This document shows positions 7,703 to 15,938 of a stretch of 28,427 nt of DNA, one piece after another. The stretch lies in contig CAMLGC010000031.1 of NCBI GenBank assembly GCA_946479505.1, positions 1 to 28,427 on the forward strand, read 5' to 3'. The translations under genes were made by a program, and so were the position numbers. Position 1 is the first letter of the stretch; each line of letters opens with the position of its first letter. Under the pieces are notes generated by a model. The model made no database searches and was not told the origin of the DNA. It saw only the letters and a program-made list of their open reading frames with translations. The stretch is from an uncultured Sphingomonadaceae bacterium. GTDB lineage: Bacteria > Pseudomonadota > Alphaproteobacteria > Sphingomonadales > Sphingomonadaceae.

Positions 7703-9022
7703 ATGTTCCACGACAAAAGCCTCGTTGCCGCCGCCAAGGCCGATCCGCGGCCTGCATCGGCGGTGAGCCACGGCGTCGGCGTTGCGGGGCTGGCGGGCAT
7801 GATCGCCTGGCTCGGCGTGGCGTGCTGGTTCGGGATGGATGGGCCGTTCTCGGCGCTGGTCAACGTCCTTGCCTGCGGGGTGCCGATGGTGCTGTGGGCG
7901 ACCCTCGTCGACAAGGTCCACCGCCGCCGCTCGACCGGAATCGACTGGAACACCGTGCGCCCGTGGCGCGCGACGTTCGACATCAGCCTCACCAAGCTTG
8001 CCGGGCTGTGGCTCACCTGGGGTGCCATCGCGATCGTGTACGGCACGTGCCGTTTCTATTGGGAAGACAATTTCCTGTTCGCGATGTGGTGCCTTCGGAC
8101 CGCCGCGCCCGCGATCTTCCTGCTCTCGATTCCCTATGTGCTGTGGCTCGACCGCCGCCTCGTCGAGCCCAGGGACGGCGCCTATGCCTTCGGCGCGTGG
8201 CTGACGGGGACCGACGCGCCCGATCGCGCGGCGATCGCCAACCATCTCAGGGCCTGGGCGGTCAAGGGCTTCTATCTCGCCTTCATGCTCGCGATCGTCC
8301 CCGGCGGGTTCGGCGCGTTCATCCGCGCCGACGCCGGTGCGCTGTTCGACGATCCGGTCGCGCTTGCAAACTGGCTCATCACCTTGATGTTCGTGGTCGA
8401 CGTGGGGTTCGCGACGGTCGGCTATATCCTGACGATGCGCCCGCTCGACGCGCATATCCGCACCGCCAATCCCTACGCCTCGGCCTGGGCGGCCGCGCTG
8501 ATCTGCTATCCGCCCTTTATCCTGATGGATGACGGCGGCCCGCTCGACTATCGCGTCGGCAATCTCGGCGACGGCGGCTGGATGCAGTGGTTCCAATGGC
8601 ATCCGGTGCTGCTGTACGGCACCGGCGCGCTGCTCGTCGGGCTGACCGCGATCTATGCCTGGGCGACGGTCGCCTTCGGGCTGCGCTTTTCGAACCTCAC
8701 CAACCGCGGCATCCTGACGCACGGCCCCTATGCGCTGTCGCGCCACCCGGCCTATCTCGCCAAGAACCTCTTCTGGTGGTGCGCGACGCTTCCCTTCTTC
8801 GCGACGACGGGCAGCCTCGTCGACGCCGCGCGCAACACGCTCGTTCTCGCCGCCGTGAGCGGCGTCTATTACTGGCGCGCCAGGACCGAGGAGCGGCATT
8901 TGAAGGCCGATCCCGATTACGTCGCCTATTGGGAATGGATGGAGCGCAACGGCGCGGTGCCGCGCTTCTTTGCGTGGGTGAGGGGCGGGGCCAAGGCCGC
9001 GCCGGAGACGCAGACGGCCTAA
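7703..9022 (+). CDS. Polytopic membrane protein with C-terminal ICMT/PEMT-like methyltransferase domain
   Basis: A 439-residue inner-membrane protein with roughly nine to ten hydrophobic segments. The C-terminal third carries the signature of the isoprenylcysteine carboxyl methyltransferase / phospholipid methyltransferase fold: GILTHGPYALSRHPAYLAKNLF from residue 336 (the RHPxY motif binds SAM) and RARTEERHLKADPDYVAYW at 392-410 (the E-E-x-L...Y motif). Bacterial members of this fold are usually about 150-220 residues, so the first 300 residues are an additional multi-helix module that I cannot assign. The ribosome binding site is weak (GCGGGG 2 bases before ATG). The stop overlaps the convergent gshA stop by the shared bases CTAA. 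Substrate unknown; a lipid or small hydrophobic thiol is plausible. Confidence 0.75.
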   Translation: MFHDKSLVAAAKADPRPASAVSHGVGVAGLAGMIAWLGVACWFGMDGPFSALVNVLACGVPMVLWATLVDKVHRRRSTGIDWNTVRPWRATFDISLTKLAGLWLTWGAIAIVYGTCRFYWEDNFLFAMWCLRTAAPAIFLLSIPYVLWLDRRLVEPRDGAYAFGAWLTGTDAPDRAAIANHLRAWAVKGFYLAFMLAIVPGGFGAFIRADAGALFDDPVALANWLITLMFVVDVGFATVGYILTMRPLDAHIRTANPYASAWAAALICYPPFILMDDGGPLDYRVGNLGDGGWMQWFQWHPVLLYGTGALLVGLTAIYAWATVAFGLRFSNLTNRGILTHGPYALSRHPAYLAKNLFWWCATLPFFATTGSLVDAARNTLVLAAVSGVYYWRARTEERHLKADPDYVAYWEWMERNGAVPRFFAWVRGGAKAAPETQTA

Positions 9023-10392
9023 AACCGCGTTTCGTTGTAGAGCCGGCAGACGTCCTCGTCCCACGGCCCGCGATAATGGTCGAGCAGAACCTGCGCGGGG
9101 ACCTGACCCGTCCGCACGATCTCGCGCAGCGGCTCGAGAAAGCCCGACTCGTTGTCCCCCGACGAATTGAGCCGCGCGCGCGCGGACAGCCCCGATGCGG
9201 CGATATCGAGCACCTCGCCGGCAAGGTTGCGCAGGCTGCCGCCGCCGGGAATCGGCGCCGCGAGCGCCTGCTTCGGCACCGCATCGCGCAGCGCCTGGCG
9301 TTGCTCGATCGTCCAGCCCTTCACCAGGTCCCACGCCGCATCGAGCGCCGCGTCGTCGTAGAGCAGCCCGACCCAGAGCGCCGGTAGCGCGCAGATGCGG
9401 CCCCATGGACCGCCGTCCGCGCCGCGCATCTCGAGGAAGGTCTTGAGGCGCACCTCGGGAAAGGCGGTCGACAGGTGGTCGTTCCAGTCGTCCATCGTCG
9501 GCTTTTCGCCCGGGAAAATCGATAGCTCGCCCTTGAGGAAATCGCGGAACGAGAGCCCCGCCGCGTCGAGATAGCGCCCGTCGCGATAGGCGAAGTACAT
9601 CGGCACATCGAGCATGTACTCGGCGTAGCGTTCGTAGCCGAAGCCGTCCTCGAACACGAACGGCAGCATGCCCGTGCGCTGCGGATCGGTGTCGGACCAG
9701 ATATGGCTGCGGTACGACAGGTAGCCGTTGGGCCGCTTCTCGGTGAAGGGCGAGTTGGCGAAGAGCGCGGTCGCGAGCGGCTGTAGCGCGAGCCCGACCC
9801 GGAACTTCTTCACCATGTCCGCTTCGGACGCGTAATCGAGATTGACCTGGATCGTGCAGGTCCGCAGCATCATGTCGAGCCCGAGCGATCCCACGCGCGG
9901 CATGTGGCGCAGCATGATCGCGTAGCGCCCCTTGGGCATGATCGGCAGGTCGGCGCGGGCCTTGTCGGGCCACATGCCGAGCCCGAGAAAGCCGAGCCCC
10001 AGCCGGTCGCCCACGGTCTTGACCTGCTCCAGATGCCGCGCGGCCTCGGCGCAGGTCTGGTGGAGATTGTCGAGCGGGGCACCCGACAGCTCGAACTGCC
10101 CCGCGGGCTCGAGGCTGACGCTGCCATCGGGGCCGGTCAGCGCGATCACCTTGCCGCCTTCCTCGACCGGCCGCCACCCGAACTCGGTGAGGCCGAGAAG
10201 GAGATCGCGGATGCCGCCGGGCTCGTCCCAGCTCGGGGCGTGGAGGTCCTTGGTCGAGTAGACGAACTTCTCGTGCTCGGTCCCGATCCGCCACGCGTCG
10301 CGCGGCTTCTCGCCGCGCGCGAAGCTCTCGACGAGCTGCGCCCGGCCCTCGATGACCGGAGCATCGCTGTCGGTAACAGTCTTCGTCGTCAT
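9019..10392 (-). CDS. gshA: Glutamate-cysteine ligase, plant/alphaproteobacterial type
   Basis: ATP-dependent ligase (457 residues) that joins glutamate and cysteine, the first step of glutathione synthesis in the cytoplasm. Family motifs visible include WRIGTEHEKFVY near residue 35, GSVSLEPAGQFELSG near 90-104, the substrate-binding stretch TCTIQVNLDYASEADMVKKF near 183-202, and FLEMRGADGGPWGRICALPALWVGLLYD near 320-347. Length and motifs fit the plant-type (GCS2-related) enzymes rather than E. coli GshA. It lies 53 bases downstream of rsmE on the same strand, probably one transcript. The upstream ribosome binding site is weak. Confidence 0.94.
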   Translation of the reverse strand: MTTKTVTDSDAPVIEGRAQLVESFARGEKPRDAWRIGTEHEKFVYSTKDLHAPSWDEPGGIRDLLLGLTEFGWRPVEEGGKVIALTGPDGSVSLEPAGQFELSGAPLDNLHQTCAEAARHLEQVKTVGDRLGLGFLGLGMWPDKARADLPIMPKGRYAIMLRHMPRVGSLGLDMMLRTCTIQVNLDYASEADMVKKFRVGLALQPLATALFANSPFTEKRPNGYLSYRSHIWSDTDPQRTGMLPFVFEDGFGYERYAEYMLDVPMYFAYRDGRYLDAAGLSFRDFLKGELSIFPGEKPTMDDWNDHLSTAFPEVRLKTFLEMRGADGGPWGRICALPALWVGLLYDDAALDAAWDLVKGWTIEQRQALRDAVPKQALAAPIPGGGSLRNLAGEVLDIAASGLSARARLNSSGDNESGFLEPLREIVRTGQVPAQVLLDHYRGPWDEDVCRLYNETRF

Positions 10393-10445
10393 GGCCGGCG
10401 ATGTAGGCGAGGGGGAAGGGCGGCGCTAGTACCACCTGACGGGGA

Positions 10446-11189
10446 TTACCAATCGCCCGCGGCCGCCATCCACAGCGCCACCGCCGCGGCCGCCGCGGTA
10501 TCGGCGCGCAGGATGCGCGGGCCGAGCGTGATGCCGACCGCCTGCGGAAGGGCGCGGATCGCGTCACGCTCGGCTGCGTCGAACCCACCTTCGGGGCCGA
10601 TCAGGATCGCCGCAGGCCCCGTGTGTGCGCGCATCGCCTCGATCGCGGGGGCGCCGCCGGTCTCGTCGGCGAAGAACAGCGCGCGATCCGCGGGCCAGTC
10701 TTTGAGCAGCGCATCGAGCGTCGCCGTCTCACCCAATTCTGGCACCGCGGTCCGCCCGCATTGCTCGGCCGCCTCGATCATGTGTGCGCGCAGCCGCTCG
10801 TCCTTGACGCGATCGACCACGGTGCGCCGCGTCAGCACCGGCACCAGCCGCGCAACGCCGAGCTCGCACGCCTTCTCGGCCATCCAGTCGATCCGGCCTT
10901 TCTTGATCGGCGCCGCGCACAGCCACAAATCGGAGACAGGCTCGCGCTCGCGCAGCTTCTCGGTCACGTCGAGCACCAGATCGCGCTTGCGCAGGTCGCG
11001 TGCGATGCCGAGCCACTCGCCGCTCACGCCATCGAACAGCTTGACCGGGTCGCCTGCCTTCAGCCGCATCACCGAAAGCAGATAATGCGCCGGCGCGCCC
11101 TCGATCGAGATCGCGCCGCCCTTGTCGAGCGGGGTCTCGACGAACAGGCGCGGGGTGGATTGCGGGGGCCAGGCGGGTGTTGCGGGCAT
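10446..11189 (-). CDS. rsmE: 16S rRNA m3U1498 methyltransferase
   Basis: SPOUT-fold SAM-dependent enzyme of 247 residues that methylates N3 of U1498 in 16S rRNA. The three conserved blocks are clear: EQCGRTAVPE (142-151), the SAM-binding LIGPEGGF (196-203) and the knot motif LGPRILRADTAAAAA (222-236). The N-terminal PUA-like RNA-binding domain covers about residues 10-75 (HYLLSVMRLKAGDPVKLFDG). AAGGG lies 2-3 bases before the ATG at 11189. It is followed by gshA, an arrangement common in alphaproteobacteria, and it diverges from the LolC/E-ubiA operon. Confidence 0.96.
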   Translation of the reverse strand: MPATPAWPPQSTPRLFVETPLDKGGAISIEGAPAHYLLSVMRLKAGDPVKLFDGVSGEWLGIARDLRKRDLVLDVTEKLREREPVSDLWLCAAPIKKGRIDWMAEKACELGVARLVPVLTRRTVVDRVKDERLRAHMIEAAEQCGRTAVPELGETATLDALLKDWPADRALFFADETGGAPAIEAMRAHTGPAAILIGPEGGFDAAERDAIRALPQAVGITLGPRILRADTAAAAAVALWMAAAGDW

Positions 11190-11329
11190 GGCCCTTCGCT
11201 AGCGCGTCGATGCGCCTGCGTCACCCGCCCGCATGGTAAGCAACACATTCACGCTCTTTGTGCGGAACGCACGGTGCGGGTCGGGCATTCTCTCGGCGAA
11301 GTGCAGGTTGCGTATCCTGGGGGGCAGCG

Positions 11330-11485
11330 GTGGGGTCGATCAAAAAATTTTCTAATCTGCTTGCGCACGTCAGCGCCGATGCGCCGACCGGGGCGCGTCC
11401 GAAAGCCCGCGAACGGACGATGCCCGCGCGTCGCCTGCGCGCCAACGCGCCCGATCCGCATGTGGAGGCCGACTTCCGCCGCTGA
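11330..11485 (+). CDS. Possible 51-residue hypothetical protein (GTG start)
   Basis: In the 350-base spacer between rsmE and the LolC/E-like gene, a GTG at 11330 preceded by GGGGGG (5-6 bases) opens a 51-codon frame. It reads MGSIKKFSNLLAHVSADAPT and continues to end in DPHVEADFRR. Third positions are mostly G or C except for the first ten codons, where the DNA is unusually A/T-rich (ATCAAAAAATTTTCTAAT). It ends 55 bases before the permease start. I recognise no family, and it could be chance; an AT-rich leader or promoter of the operon is the alternative reading. The remaining spacer 11190-11329 shows only a small GTGCG-GAA-CGCAC inverted repeat. Confidence 0.3.
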   Translation: MGSIKKFSNLLAHVSADAPTGARPKARERTMPARRLRANAPDPHVEADFRR

Positions 11486-11540
11486 TCCGCAGCGCGTGAA
11501 ACCGCTTGCCGCGACGCCCCCGATCGGCGAGGGACGTGCC

Positions 11541-12773
11541 ATGCTGTCCCGCTTCGAACGGATGCTGGTCCGCCGCTATCTGCTGCCGGGCGCGGGCGGC
11601 CGCGCGGTATTCCTTGTCGCGCTGATCGGGATGCTCGGCATCACGATCGGCGTCGCCTCGCTGATCCTCGTGATGAGCGTGATGAACGGCGCCGAGGCGC
11701 GGTTCGCGCGCCAGTTCGCGAGCATCGACGGCGACGCCTCGGTCACGCGGCCCGGCGAGTTCCTTCGCGATTGGCGCACCCTCGTCGCCGAGGCGCGCGC
11801 CACCCCGGGGGTGGTCTCCGCCGGCCCCGCGATCGAGCGCAGTGTCGTCGCGAGCGTCAACGGCCGCACCTACGCCGCCGATCTCCAGGGCCTGCCGCCC
11901 GAACGTCTCGCGACCAGCCCGCTCGTCTCCGACGCGCTCGTCACCGGCCGCGCGCCTGCGACCGACGAGGAGGTCGTGATCGGCAGCGGGCTTGCCGAAC
12001 AGCTCGGGATTTTCGTCGGCGAGCCGATCTCGCTGATGATGGTCCGCTTCGCGCCCGACGGCACGATCTCGACCGATTTCTACAGCTTCCGCCTCACCGG
12101 CATCTTCCACACCGACAACGCCAAATACGATTCGACCCGCGTCGTTGGCACGATGGGCGCGGTCCAGCGGATGGTGGGCGAGGGCGATGTCGTCAGCAGG
12201 ATCGACATTACGACGCAGGATGTCGAGCACACCGCCGAGATCCTCGCGCCGCTCAAAGCGAAGCTCGACGGCACGGCGCAGCTCCAGACGTGGCGCGAGA
12301 TGAACAAGGCGCTGTTCGATGCGCTCGCGGTCGAGCATGTCGGCATGTTCATCGTGCTTTCGCTCGTCGTGCTCGTCGCGCTGTTCAACATCATGTCGTC
12401 GCTCGTGATGCTCGTCCGCTCGCGCCGGCGCGAGGTGGCGATCGTGCGGACGATGGGCGCGAGCCAGGCCTCGGTGATCCGCATCTTCGTCGCGGTGGGC
12501 AGCGTGATCGGCGGGATCGGCACCGTGGTGGGCCTCATGATCGGGCTGGGCCTGGTGCTCTCCAAGGCGCCGATCTCGGCCGCGCTCGCGCAGCAGATGA
12601 CGACCGCGGGCCCGAGCGGCTACGGCGTGTTCCTCGACATGCCCTTCATCATCGGCCCCGTCGAGCTTGCCGGAATCGTGGTGATGACGCTGGTGGGCAC
12701 CGTGCTCGCGACGCTCTTCCCCGCCCGCCGCGCCGCTGCGATCGATCCTGCCGAGGTGCTGCGCTACGAATGA
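11541..12773 (+). CDS. LolC/LolE-like ABC transporter permease (FtsX/MacB fold)
   Basis: A 410-residue inner-membrane permease with the LolCE architecture: helix 1 at about 22-47 (FLVALIGMLGITIGVASLILVMSVMNG), a periplasmic domain of about 220 residues, then three C-terminal helices. RSRRREVAIVRTMGASQASVIRIF and the terminal LFPARRAAAIDPAEVLRYE are hallmark sequences of lipoprotein-release permeases. The ATG at 11541 follows GAGGGA by about 7 bases; the open frame extends further upstream but without support. Its stop overlaps the ubiA start (ATGA). No ATPase partner (LolD) is adjacent, so it either works with an ATPase encoded elsewhere or does something other than canonical Lol export. Confidence 0.88.
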   Translation: MLSRFERMLVRRYLLPGAGGRAVFLVALIGMLGITIGVASLILVMSVMNGAEARFARQFASIDGDASVTRPGEFLRDWRTLVAEARATPGVVSAGPAIERSVVASVNGRTYAADLQGLPPERLATSPLVSDALVTGRAPATDEEVVIGSGLAEQLGIFVGEPISLMMVRFAPDGTISTDFYSFRLTGIFHTDNAKYDSTRVVGTMGAVQRMVGEGDVVSRIDITTQDVEHTAEILAPLKAKLDGTAQLQTWREMNKALFDALAVEHVGMFIVLSLVVLVALFNIMSSLVMLVRSRRREVAIVRTMGASQASVIRIFVAVGSVIGGIGTVVGLMIGLGLVLSKAPISAALAQQMTTAGPSGYGVFLDMPFIIGPVELAGIVVMTLVGTVLATLFPARRAAAIDPAEVLRYE

Positions 12774-13678
12774 GCGACGAGATCGTCCCCGATACGCAGC
12801 ATAGCGAGCTGGTCGACTCGCTGCCGCCGCGGCTGCGCGGCTTTGCCCTGCTCGCGCGCCTCGATCGGCCGATTGGAGTGTGGCTGCTTTTCTGGCCCGG
12901 CGCGTGGGGCGTCGCGCTCGCGGGCGGTGCGGTGGCGCGGTGGGACCTGATCGTTTGGCTGCTCGTGGGCGCGACTGCGATGCGCGGTGCGGGGTGCGTC
13001 TATAACGACATCGTCGACCGCGATCTCGATCGCAAGGTCGCGCGCACCCGTGCCCGCCCGCTGGCCAGCGGCGCGGTGTCGCTGACGGCCGCATGGGGCT
13101 GGCTCGTCCTCCTCTGCCTGATCGGCCTCGTCGTCCTGCTCCAGCTCTCCGTCTATGCCGCGATCGTCGCGCTCGCGAGCCTCGCGCCGGTCGCCGCCTA
13201 CCCGTTCATGAAGCGGATTACCTGGTGGCCGCAGGCGTGGCTCGGGATCGTCTTCTCCTGGGCAGCGCTGGTCGGCTGGTCGGACATTGCCGGCGCGCTC
13301 ACGGCTCCGGGGCTGCTCCTCTATGCCGGGTCGATCGTCTGGGTGATCGGCTACGACACGATCTACGCGCTTCAGGATCGCGACGACGACGCGCTGATCG
13401 GCGTCCGCTCCTCGGCGCTCAGGATGGGCCGCCATGTCCGCGCGGGCACCGCCGCCTTCTATGCGCTCGCGCTCGCGCTCTGGGCCGCGGCGATCTGGCA
13501 CGTCCGCGCCGATCCGCTCGCGCTGCTGGCATTGCTCCCGATGGCGCTTCACCTCGGCTGGCAGATCGTCACGCTCAGGCCCGACGACGGCGCCAACGCG
13601 CTCGACCGTTTCCGCTCGAACCGTTTTGCCGGGCTCCTCATGTTTCTCGCGTGCATCGTGGTGGGCCAGGCGCTTTGA
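12770..13678 (+). CDS. ubiA: 4-hydroxybenzoate polyprenyltransferase
   Basis: Integral membrane prenyltransferase (302 residues) that attaches the polyprenyl tail to 4-hydroxybenzoate in ubiquinone synthesis. Both Mg2+/diphosphate-binding Asp-rich motifs are intact: NDIVDRDLD at 79-87 and YDTIYALQDRDDD at 195-207. LDRPIGVWLLFWPGAWG near residue 31 and ARTRARPLASGAVS at 91-104 are also typical, as are about eight or nine transmembrane helices. It starts within the stop codon of the upstream permease gene (ATGA) and is followed after 31 bases by pmbA, consistent with one operon. Confidence 0.96.
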   Translation: MSDEIVPDTQHSELVDSLPPRLRGFALLARLDRPIGVWLLFWPGAWGVALAGGAVARWDLIVWLLVGATAMRGAGCVYNDIVDRDLDRKVARTRARPLASGAVSLTAAWGWLVLLCLIGLVVLLQLSVYAAIVALASLAPVAAYPFMKRITWWPQAWLGIVFSWAALVGWSDIAGALTAPGLLLYAGSIVWVIGYDTIYALQDRDDDALIGVRSSALRMGRHVRAGTAAFYALALALWAAAIWHVRADPLALLALLPMALHLGWQIVTLRPDDGANALDRFRSNRFAGLLMFLACIVVGQAL

Positions 13679-13709
13679 ATCCGGCTCGTGCGCTCCTAAG
13701 TGCGCAGCG

Positions 13710-15044
13710 ATGAAATCCCCTGACCAAGCCCGCGCGCTCGCCGAAGACGTGATCGCTCGCGCGCGCCGCGCCGGCGCCGACGCGGCCGACGCCGCCTTCT
13801 CGACGCACGCCGCCCTCCACGTATCGGTGCGGCTGGGCACACTCGAGGATGTCGGCCGATCGGAGACCGAGGACCTGTCGTTGCGCGTCTTCTGCGGCCG
13901 CCGCAATGCGAGCGTCTCGAGTTCGGACCTGGCGGGGGATGCGCTCGATGCCCTCGTCGAGCGCGCGATCCGCATGGCGCGCGAGGCGCCCGAGGACGAA
14001 TGGGCGAGCCTCGCGCCGGCCGAGCGCCTGCTCCACGGCAGCGCGCCCCGGCTCGACCTCGCCGACACTGCCGAGCCTGCACCCGAAGCCCTCAAGGCGA
14101 TCGCGCTTGAGGCCGAGGACGCGGCGCGGGCGATCGAAGGGGTGACGAACAGCGAAGGCGCGGGCGCGAGCGCCGCGCGCGCGGTCGTCGCGCTCGCTAC
14201 CAGCCATGGGTTCGGCGGTGGCTACGAGGCGACGCGCTATGGCCTCCAGGCGAGCGTCGTCGCGGGCAAGGGCGGCGCGATGGAGCGCGACCATGCGCAT
14301 CATTCCACACGCCACCTCGCGCAGCTCGATGGCCCCGCGACGATCGGCGCGCGCGCCGGCGCCCGCGCGGTCGCCCGGCTCAATCCCGGCCGCGTCAAGA
14401 GCGGCGCGATGCCGGTGGTGTTCGATCGTCGCGTCGGTGCGGGGCTGCTCGGCCATCTGATCGGCGCGATCGCCGGCAGCGCAATCGCACGGCGGACGAG
14501 CTTTCTCCTCGATGCGCTCGGCACGCGCGTGTTCGCGCCCGGGATCGACATCCTCGATGATCCGCACCGCCCGCGCGGCCTGCGCTCGCGCCCGTTCGAC
14601 GGCGAGGGTCTCCCCGTCTCGCCGACGGCGATCGTCAGCGACGGGATGCTCGAAAGCTGGCTGCTCGACAGCGCGTCGGCGCGGCAATTGGGGCTGGAGC
14701 CGACCGGCCACGCCGCGCGCGGCGGCGGGGTGACGCCGAGCAACCTCTATATGGCCGCGGGCAATGTCCCACCCGAAACGCTCGTCGGCGATATCGAGCG
14801 CGGGGTGCTCGTCACCGAGCTGATCGGCCACGGCGTCAACCTGACGACGGGCGATTACAGCCGCGGCGCCTCGGGCTTCCTGATCGAGAATGGCGAGATC
14901 GCCGCGCCGGTGAGCGAGTTCACGATCGCGGGCAATCTTGCCGAGATGTTCCGCGGCATCACCCCCGCGAACGATCTCGAATTCCGCCACGGAATCGACG
15001 TTCCCACCTTGCGCGTCGACGGGATGACGGTGGCAAGTGGCTGA
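13710..15044 (+). CDS. pmbA: PmbA/TldE-like subunit of the TldD/TldE metalloprotease
   Basis: A 444-residue member of the TldD/PmbA family. With TldD it forms a cytoplasmic protease that degrades unfolded peptides and, in several bacteria, trims leader peptides or the CcdA antitoxin. Family landmarks: the N-terminal region with RLGTLEDVGRSETEDLSLRVF, the central SGAMPVVFDRRVGAGLLGHLI near 231-251, and the C-terminal GDYSRGASGFLIENGEI plus FTIAGNLAEMFRGI. As expected for PmbA/TldE rather than TldD, I see no HExxH zinc motif. TldD is not in the window. It is 31 bases downstream of ubiA and 24 bases upstream of the phosphatase gene. The ribosome binding site is weak. Confidence 0.93.
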   Translation: MKSPDQARALAEDVIARARRAGADAADAAFSTHAALHVSVRLGTLEDVGRSETEDLSLRVFCGRRNASVSSSDLAGDALDALVERAIRMAREAPEDEWASLAPAERLLHGSAPRLDLADTAEPAPEALKAIALEAEDAARAIEGVTNSEGAGASAARAVVALATSHGFGGGYEATRYGLQASVVAGKGGAMERDHAHHSTRHLAQLDGPATIGARAGARAVARLNPGRVKSGAMPVVFDRRVGAGLLGHLIGAIAGSAIARRTSFLLDALGTRVFAPGIDILDDPHRPRGLRSRPFDGEGLPVSPTAIVSDGMLESWLLDSASARQLGLEPTGHAARGGGVTPSNLYMAAGNVPPETLVGDIERGVLVTELIGHGVNLTTGDYSRGASGFLIENGEIAAPVSEFTIAGNLAEMFRGITPANDLEFRHGIDVPTLRVDGMTVASG

Positions 15045-15068
15045 GTTGATCTTGCAATCGGTTCAGCC

Positions 15069-15851
15069 ATGCTGAACCGCGAACTCGCCGATGCGGTCGC
15101 CAATGTCGCGCACGAGGCGGGCCAGCTCGCCTTCGCGCGCTGGCGCACCGATTTCCGGCGCTGGGAAAAGACGCCGGGCAGCCCCGTCTGCGAGGTCGAT
15201 CTCGAGGTCGATGCCTTCATCAAGGCGCATCTCACCGCGCTGCTCCCCGATGCCGGCTGGCTTTCGGAGGAGACGGTGGATAGCGCCGATCGCCTGGCAC
15301 GCAATCGCGTCTGGGTGGTCGATCCCATCGACGGCACGCGCGATTATATCCGTGGCCGCGAGGGTTGGGCGGTGTCGATCGCGCTCGTCGAGAACGGTCA
15401 GCCGGTGATCGGTGTGCTCGATTGCCCCCCGCGCGCCGCTGTCTTCCGCGCTGAAGCAAGGCACGGAGCGACGCTGAACGGCACGCCCGTCTGCGCCGCT
15501 CGCCGCACCAGCCTTCCCGGCGCGCGCGTGCCGACCGAGGCGCTCCCCAAGGCCGATCGCGATCTGGTGACGGTGTACCGCCCCAATTCGATCGCGCTCA
15601 GGATCGCGATGGTCGCCGCCGGCGAGGCCGATCTCGTCGCGACGTTGCGCTGGGGCAACGAATGGGACATCGCCGCCGCGACGCTGATCGCGCGCGAGGC
15701 GGGTGCGGAGATCACCGATGCCCTTGGCCAGCCGCTGACCTTCAACACCCGCCGCGCCGAGGCGTTCGGGGTGCTGGCGACGGCGGCCGGGTTGCACGAG
15801 GTGGCGGTGGATCGGCTGAGGGAGCGGGCAGAGGCTCAATCGATACGATAG
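15069..15851 (+). CDS. Inositol monophosphatase-family enzyme, probably CysQ-like 3'(2'),5'-bisphosphate nucleotidase
   Basis: A 260-residue Mg2+-dependent phosphatase. The metal site is visible as Glu67/Glu68 (WLSEETVDS), Asp85 and Asp88 in VVDPIDGTRDYI (the DPIDGT signature), and Asp200 in WDIAAATLIAREAGAEITD. CysQ enzymes hydrolyse 3'-phosphoadenosine 5'-phosphate from sulfate assimilation; the RDYIRG extension after DGT and the placement next to pmbA favour CysQ over inositol or histidinol phosphatases, but specificity is inferred. It is the last gene of the run that begins with the LolC/E-like permease, and a REP palindrome follows directly. Confidence 0.85.
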   Translation: MLNRELADAVANVAHEAGQLAFARWRTDFRRWEKTPGSPVCEVDLEVDAFIKAHLTALLPDAGWLSEETVDSADRLARNRVWVVDPIDGTRDYIRGREGWAVSIALVENGQPVIGVLDCPPRAAVFRAEARHGATLNGTPVCAARRTSLPGARVPTEALPKADRDLVTVYRPNSIALRIAMVAAGEADLVATLRWGNEWDIAAATLIAREAGAEITDALGQPLTFNTRRAEAFGVLATAAGLHEVAVDRLRERAEAQSIR

Positions 15852-15855
15852 GCAC

Positions 15856-15936
15856 CGTCATTGCGAGGGCCGTAGGCTCGAAGCAATCCAGACGATGTGG
15901 CGCACCCTGGATTGCTTCGCTACGCTCGCAACGACG
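15856..15936. repeat. REP-like palindrome between convergent genes
   Basis: CGTCATTGCGAGGGC...CTCGAAGCAATCCAG (15856-15891) is mirrored by CTGGATTGCTTCGC...GCTCGCAACGACG (15907-15936) with a 15-base centre. The stem has a few mismatches around GGCCGTAGGCTC. This is the widespread 'CGTCATTGCGAGCGAAGCGAAGCAATCCAG' type of alphaproteobacterial repeat (from memory). It sits between the CysQ-like gene and the convergent XpaC-like gene, where it could terminate transcription from both sides. Confidence 0.8.
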
Positions 15937-15938
15937 AT

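Noticed and set aside
7688..10588. A 966-codon minus-strand open frame
   Set aside because: It spans the opposite strand of the ICMT-like gene and an alternative frame of gshA, which both have clear motifs; the translation is low-complexity.
11370..13094. A 574-codon minus-strand frame opposite the permease and ubiA
   Set aside because: No motifs or ribosome binding site; the plus-strand genes explain the region.
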